From Clarireedia homoeocarpa (lineage: Eukaryota > Ascomycota > Leotiomycetes > Helotiales > Rutstroemiaceae), in assembly GCA_001465935.1 (NCBI GenBank), contig LNKV01000026.1:1-64000 (forward strand): a stretch of DNA of 64,000 nucleotides, given 5' to 3'. The notes beneath the pieces were generated by a model, which did no database searches, was not told the origin of the DNA, and saw only the letters and a program-made list of their open reading frames with translations. Below, in pieces: positions 57,672-64,000 of the stretch. The translations under genes and the position numbers were made by a program. Position 1 is the first letter of the stretch, and the number at the start of each line of letters is the position of its first letter.

Positions 57672-60600
57672 TCAAGTAGCTTCCGCCATAAGCTGCTCCC
57701 CTTCGTCCAGCATTTCCGTAATCTTGCCCAAATTCTGGATCATGCTCCTACCCTGACCAACCAACAGCAACTTCTCCGCATTGGCGGGCAGACCCAAGTA
57801 AGTAGGCGGTTCGCGCTCGGGAAGTTTTCGAACCCAATCCATGAAGTCTTTCATGGTTGTTCCGCTCGGCACGACCAAGCCTCCATCTTCGGAATCCTCG
57901 CCGGCTACACCTTCAACCAACTTGTGACCGATATCGTAGGCCGATGGGGTGAGAATTGATGTGACAAGCTCACGCAGACGAGAGAAGTCCCCTTCATCGT
58001 CGATCTTGCCTCCGTAAGTTTCCACGATCAAAGTGCGGATCATGTCCCAAGGTAGATTTTGTGGAGCCACGTTCGAACGGCCGGCGGCAATCGTCTCGAC
58101 CCAAGTATCAATGATGAATGCAGAGCATTCATACTATAGAATATATTAGTATATCATAAATCTGAAAGATGATATTAGAACTTACATCGCTATCGTTGAA
58201 TTCCCAGAAGCCTTTCCATCCCAGATTAGGAGCGTATCGCAAACGTTCTTGAACGACAGCGTGCAAGAAAGACAATAGCAGATATAATCTTGTCCTCTCC
58301 ACAGGTGTCTTGGTACCACGAGTGGAAAGCGATGCCATGGAGTCCTTCATGTTCGCTCTTACACCAGCAGGCTGTTCATACATCAATACCCTGGAAGCGC
58401 GCAATAAATTGACTGGAATCTTTGGACTGGATTCCATCGACAGGAACAACCTAAAGTTTGCATGAGGCTTGAGTGAGTCCATACGCTTCTCCAGACTCTG
58501 CAGCCACGTGGGTGCCAAGTGTACATTCTTGATGAGAACCCATGAACCATTGGCGGCGGCATTGCTGATGGCTTTGTCGGCAGTTGCAAGACCCTCATTA
58601 GACCCCATTGCGATATTGGTACAGGCTGCCCGCGATCTCTCTACCAAATTATCAACTTTGTAGCTTGCGTCAAATCCAGGGCTAGAGCAGAGTGCGATTG
58701 GGCTGCTTGCAGAAACTTGTTCGACGGTTTGTTGTAGATCCTCAGTAGTATCAAGAAGACCAGAGCCGAACACTACAGTCACAAAACGTTCAGCGGCAGG
58801 AACAAATCGATCCAATCGGAAAAGTTTGATCAGGAGTAAGGAAACAAGCTCTTGATCGCGTTTTTCGGTGGTGTCATCCCAGATCTGCGGAACAAAGTTT
58901 TCTGCGAGTTCTTCTGTGAGGAAACGATCCCAAGAATCAGCAGAAATATTGTCAAGTTTGCCCTTAAGGACAGGCAGTTTGGATGCCCGTTCAAACACCT
59001 CGTCCTTCTTGTCGTTGTCGGTGGATACATCGGTGCCTTCCACAGACTCATCTAGAATGACATCGATGAGACTCTTGTCCATTTTATAGGGAGCTGCTTG
59101 AGCAAGAAGCATCGCCAAGGTAACCTTGTCCTTTTGTAAGAGCCCAAGAGATGTTCGCTGGTAGGCTGTAACGAACAAATCCTCCACGATTATATCACGG
59201 CGCCTGTTGTGATTTGTCTCAGACTCTAGTCGTTTATTATCCTTTAGTACAGAATGGAAGATGTCGAGGAAGTATTGGAGGGAGAACTGATAAAAGTGGT
59301 TGAGGTAATGTAGCTGTTCAAGAACTGCAAACACTGCACTACAAGATCGAGCGATAATGTTGTACTGAAGAGTGATCTCATCAACTTCCGCCATCACACC
59401 CTCAGTGTTGCCCATCTTGACTGAAATCTCTGCAGCCTCCTTCTTCAAGGTTTCCAAGGTCTCAATGACGTGATCATCGTCGAGGATATTGCCCCGAGAC
59501 TCGTTCAAAGCTTGCAGCAAACTCTTCTCAAGCTGCCTGAGATGAACTTTGAACTCTCCCTGAAGTTTGATGAGGTTAGAACGGCGCTCATCAACGTCAG
59601 GTCGCTCAGATTTCAAGACATCGTTCAATGACTGGGTTTGTAAACTACTTTGAGTGACCGTGAAATTTACAAATGTGGTTCTACTGCAAATATCTGGCGC
59701 AAACGTAGCTGACGGATCCCTTGTAGATAAATAGATTTGGAACGATGGTGAAAAGTCAATCTCTTGCTTTCCAAGCTGGATCAAAACACGGCCACCAGTC
59801 TTTTGATACTCCTTGTTCAGAACGTGATTGAGAATAGGGTCCAGATACTCGGCATCTTGAATGAGGATAGGATTACCGAAACGAAGGGAGCTTTCCAATT
59901 GTTTAGTGAAGGAATCATCCAAGAAACTGGTGACAGTAAGCTTCCTCTCTGTGCTCTGTTTCTGCAGGAACTCAGTTGCCCGACCGGAGGGATCGATGAT
60001 CAGAGGATATCGATTGAACCGCTTCAGAATGATAGCATTTTCGGTACAAAGGTCATCAACAGGCAAAGTGTTTTGTTGCCATCCCAGGCGTTCGTCGGCA
60101 GTTGAAAGGTATTCAGTGATTGGATTGTGAGGCTTGTAGTTGATACCAGATAAGTGAAGTTGGTGCAGCCAATCTTCCATCATGTTCTTTCGGAATTGCT
60201 GGTCATAGAGACCACTGTATGCGAGGAAAGCCGCAGCAACAAGAACATCACCTACGAGTGTGCTTATTTGTGTCTCGAATGACTTACTGCCCTCTTCCCA
60301 ACGTGTTCTTTCGGATGACAGACTATCCAAAAGTCGAACACTGCGATCGACCTTGAACTGGACCCTCGACATTTCACTCTTGATGGCTTGAGTCTCGCTG
60401 ATTAAGGCCGCGTATTCAGTTTTGTATGTTGCAATACTCTCCTCCAAGGTCTTGATATTGTTCTCAACAGCTTGAGCTTCGGCCTTTGTTTGCAGAGCCT
60501 TTTCCTCGAGCAGGCCCACTTCCTCCCTCAATGGTCCTACGCGATCGAGAATCTCGGAATAGTTGACTTGAGCTTGAACCCATTGGACGAGTGGGCCACA

Positions 60601-63600
60601 AGCTTTACTGGCTCGGTTGACTTTGTCATAAGTAAAGTCCTCATTAGAAAGGAATTCGTTACGCATCTTGACACGGAGGTTCTTGGTCATTTGTCTTTCG
60701 TTGTCGTAGTTGACAATACTTGCAATGAAGTCATCTTTTCGAATAATACCCTGAACTGTTTTCCAGCTATCAATCTTATGACCAATCAGTGTACAGACTG
60801 AGTCTAGAGCGAGCTTGACACCCTGAGGAGGATTTCCCATAGAACGAACTTCAGTCAAATGTTGTCTCTTGATGTTGCTGACACTCTTCTGTGCCTCAAG
60901 CACGGCGGGTTCGGCATTAGCAAGATCGTTCAGCACAAGTTCTCGGCGTTGAGAGACTTCTGTTTCTTGCTTTTCGAGAGCAGCTTGAATTTGTAACGAG
61001 GTGGCTTTCCGTTGTTCGGCTTCTCTTTGGTCGGCTACCATACGTTGCAGCTTTTCATTGGCCTCGGCATCTTTACGTTCCAATTGACCCTTCTTTTCAG
61101 CCAAGCTGACCCTTAGATCACGCACCTTGTCGACAGTATCTCGAAGTTTCTCCAGGCCGACGTTGAGATGACGTTGTTGTTCCTCAAGGTCATCTCTCTT
61201 CTCGGTGTACAATTTGACGTACTGGGCTACGAAATCCAAGAAGTGTCTGGGAGTGAGGAAGGTTACCTTACCCTGTTGTTTTAACAGCTTGACGTTGAAA
61301 CGTTGTAAAGAGTAATGAATATAAACCATTGTATTGATTATCGTGTCCCGATGATTTGCTGGTAAACTCAGATCCCGATAGGCTACGGGGATACTGTCAG
61401 GGGCCGTGAAGTTGGGGCGATCGAGGTCCACAGATTGAGTCAATTCGGTGCCAACTTGGAATAGTGCCTGATCTGACCAATCTCCAAACCAGTTTAGTAC
61501 ACAACGATTGAAAAGAGCCGGACTGGTAGCAGCTTTGGACGATAGACCATCTTCAGGGGGGTTCATTGTAAAGACAACATGCAAATTCTTCACAATTTGT
61601 CCTGTGAACCATTTATAAAGTTCTTCTTGAGAGTCTAGTAAGAGACCCTGGCGTTGAGCTCCCTCTTTACAAGCGGTCATCAGTGACGCAAACTCGTCTC
61701 CTTCGAAAAGACCTGGAACCTCAGCATTGGCTAACAGCGTGTTCATTCTTTCCAGGAAGCCAGAATCAAGTACGTTAGACTCATCCATGATGAAGCATAT
61801 CTTCTCGCCTTTGCATCCACATCGACGGAGAACATCGCGCAGGTCATCATCGAAGTCTTCTGCAGAGTACTTGCCGTGAACCTTGATTTGGAACACTTTG
61901 AGGCCGTTCATCCAGGCAACGAAGCGCGAAAGTGTTGTTTTACCACTTCCACTCACTCCGATCAAGATCAGATGGCCTTGGGGCTGTCTGAAGACACGAT
62001 CAATGCGTAATACATGTTCGAGAACGTCGTTGAATAGGATCAGCGGCACATCAACCTCCTCTTCGCAGAAAGTCTTCAGGCGAGCTTTAACGAAATCTCT
62101 CAATTGTTCCCTATCAACTGGAACGTAATTCTTTGAGAGCCAGTTGGAGAAGAGGATTGGTCCTCCCAAAGCTTTTCCTTCGTCGATAGTTGGGAAATGG
62201 TCGAGCGCAATACGGCGGACAGCGTCGTCGGTCCATTTACGTTCATCCTCTGCAACGAGACGATCTTGGAACAATCGAAGAGCTTCGTGAGCCCAGATTC
62301 TAATCAACCCCTCCACGCTAAGTGTCTCGAGTGGTTTGATAGCTTCATAAATGCCACGAACCCATCTAGTAAGCTCACGAGGACTGTATACATAATGGGG
62401 CTGAATCTTAGGGGTGAAACGTTGTTGAGATTCGATGTAAAACTTGACCATTGCCTTCGTCAATGCTTCCGAGTAACCTCTCAAGGAAGGAATGATTTTA
62501 AGCACAGCGCTGTTGAAAGTACCATAAATTTGTTGCAGAGAGAGCTCTCCAGGATAGTCAACCATGATAAGCGGAGCATGGCGCAAGAATCTGGCACCCA
62601 TGGGCGTGCGACCAGCGTCTGTTGGAGGGTTACAAGCACCAACAAATTGGATACGGTCAAGTGTAACCCAGGTTTTGTCAGAAGTACGCCAGAAGCCGTT
62701 CTGTTCCACGAGCTGACGTAAAAAGGATATCGCTCTTTGGGTCATGTATTTATCGGGAGCCGGCAGATTGATTTCATCGCAGAACAAGACAAGCCAACGG
62801 CCAATTTGTGTTGGGGAGAGCATAACTCCATTGAGAGTTTTCTTGTACTCACAATATTGCTCAAAGGTTTTGATCAGCAAATCCGGTGTAGTGGCACTTG
62901 AAAAGTTAAGGCCCACGACTTCCATGTTGGGTAGTTTGCGTAGAGCGCTGAATAGAGTCATGGTCTTTCCGGAACCTGGAGGTCCACAGAGAAGTAAAGG
63001 CTTGTGCTCAGCCAACCAAGAATAGAGAACATCTTCATGGCGGACGGTGTCAAGGGTAGGAATAACCACGTCGGTCTGTGTGATAGAATGAGTATTGACC
63101 TCGATGCTCGGTACCTGGGTCTGCCATGATGACCATTCTGCTTTTGGCAGAGTAACGTCAAAGTCGATGAGAGAAGAATTGTCGCCAAGAATAGGATTTC
63201 CAAATGTCGCAAGCCCAGCTATAGAGTCTCCAAAACTCTTGCGGTCTCCTAGGGGACAGTCTCCCGTTAAAGACCATACTAGAGCTAAAAGTAGCTTTTT
63301 CGCAACGAACGACTCAACTTGCTCCGGGTCAAGCGGGAAGTCCACATGTTGGGCATTGTACTCAATGATGTCGCGGACAGCTTTGTTAAGAAGGGAGAAA
63401 AGAGTATTGAGCACTCGAGCGACTGTGTATTCCATGATGTGATTGAAACCTTCGGCACGATCCAATGCACTGAGGATGAAGTCTTCCGAGGTCAAGAACC
63501 CATCAAGAAGGTCTGCAACTTGAGATTGAATTTCGAGTGCCTTAGCAGCACTCTGTCCGGTGGCCACAGCATCTTCGTCCAAGTCTTCGAAAGGGACTTT

Positions 63601-64000
63601 CCTTAAGCTTTCCAGATAGTTTGAGACCATCATACTTGGTGTTACAGTATCCTCACTGAACCACACCATACCACAACGACTCACGGTGGCTAGTGTAGCA
63701 TACTTCAACGTTTCGACCTCAAACATGATTCTGACGTTGCTAGGTAGATTGAGACGTTCGCCATTAGGTAGAGTGAGCAACTTGTTGTCGTCCAAAACAC
63801 TGTTCAAGTTCTCAACCCATTCGGGATCAACATCACCATCAAAAACAATCCAATGTCTCTTCGACTCTTCGCCACGTAGATTGTCAACGATTTTTCGAAG
63901 AATACTAGTGAATAAACCGTCGGTCCACTCGCGAGTGGTTGAGTCCAGGTTTCCGTAAAGTGCTTCTTTGGACATGACCTTTGAATCGATGATATGACAC
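57672..64000 (-). CDS. DYN1: Cytoplasmic dynein heavy chain, C-terminal part (5' end outside window)
   Basis: The reading frame enters at the right edge and runs through exon 58186-64000, then over a 52-nt intron (58134-58185) to the last exon 57672-58133; about 2,090 residues are visible of an expected 4,300 or so. Dynein moves cargo and nuclei toward microtubule minus ends. Visible parts in order: the end of AAA2 (WIVFDGDVDPEWVENLNSVL), AAA3 P-loop GPPGSGKTMTL (about 62985) with Walker B LFCDEINLP, AAA4 P-loop GVSGSGKTTLSRF (about 61950) with CFIMDESN, the coiled-coil stalk (about 61250 to 60300) with the microtubule-binding tip near GNPPQGVKLALDSV, then AAA5, AAA6 and the C-terminal domain ending in LDEGEQLMAEAT. 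The last intron interrupts FNDSDYECSAFIIDTW. In filamentous fungi the gene is also called nudA or ro-1. Confidence 0.95.

Overview
The window is nuclear DNA of a filamentous ascomycete. The protein-coding genes carry short (38-230 nt) GT-AG introns, the families are typically fungal (Zn2Cys6 regulator, SAT4/rhodopsin membrane protein, Git3-type GPCR, UstYa-like HxxHC protein, ATP25) and intergenic DNA is rich in simple repeats. Gene style suggests a leotiomycete, perhaps Sclerotiniaceae (Botrytis/Sclerotinia type). That placement is inference, because no marker gene was compared.

Left part (1-8.0 kb) looks accessory: a decayed transposase fragment at the edge, a Zn2Cys6 regulator, a single-pass UstYa-like protein and a secreted Thr/Cys-rich protein, separated by about 1 kb gaps. 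From 8.0 to 15.2 kb, mitochondrial RNA polymerase RPO41 and the ATP9-expression factor ATP25 are divergent, so two mitochondrial gene-expression proteins share one promoter region. From 15.5 to 26.5 kb are an S1/P1 nuclease, a class I glutamine amidotransferase, an MFS transporter, a MATE transporter and a DUF202 membrane protein. From 26.8 to 32 kb are a nine-exon secreted GMC oxidoreductase with a long Ser/Thr-rich tail and a PflX-type radical SAM protein.

From 32 to 39.6 kb is a compact housekeeping block: MLH1 (mismatch repair), RPN1 (26S proteasome base) and RIO2 (40S ribosome maturation kinase). From 41 to 48.6 kb are a SAT4-family membrane protein and a carbon-sensing type GPCR separated by 3.8 kb of simple-repeat-rich DNA. 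From 49.5 to 55.7 kb are histidinol phosphatase HIS2, an odd intron-containing tRNA-Arg(CCT), a small six-cysteine secreted protein, 2.5 kb without a recognised gene and a mitochondrial-carrier-like protein. The right edge holds the 3' two-fifths or more of the cytoplasmic dynein heavy chain gene, which runs off the window.

Exon joins were worked out by hand from splice signals, phase and expected family sequence; several short terminal exons (RPO41, RPN1, MATE) and one frame switch (DUF202) come from this. I did not find a convincing new multi-gene system. The best leads are the fungal PflX-like radical SAM gene, the GMC enzyme with its long tail, the tRNA with an unpaired acceptor stem, and two secreted cysteine-containing proteins of unknown role.
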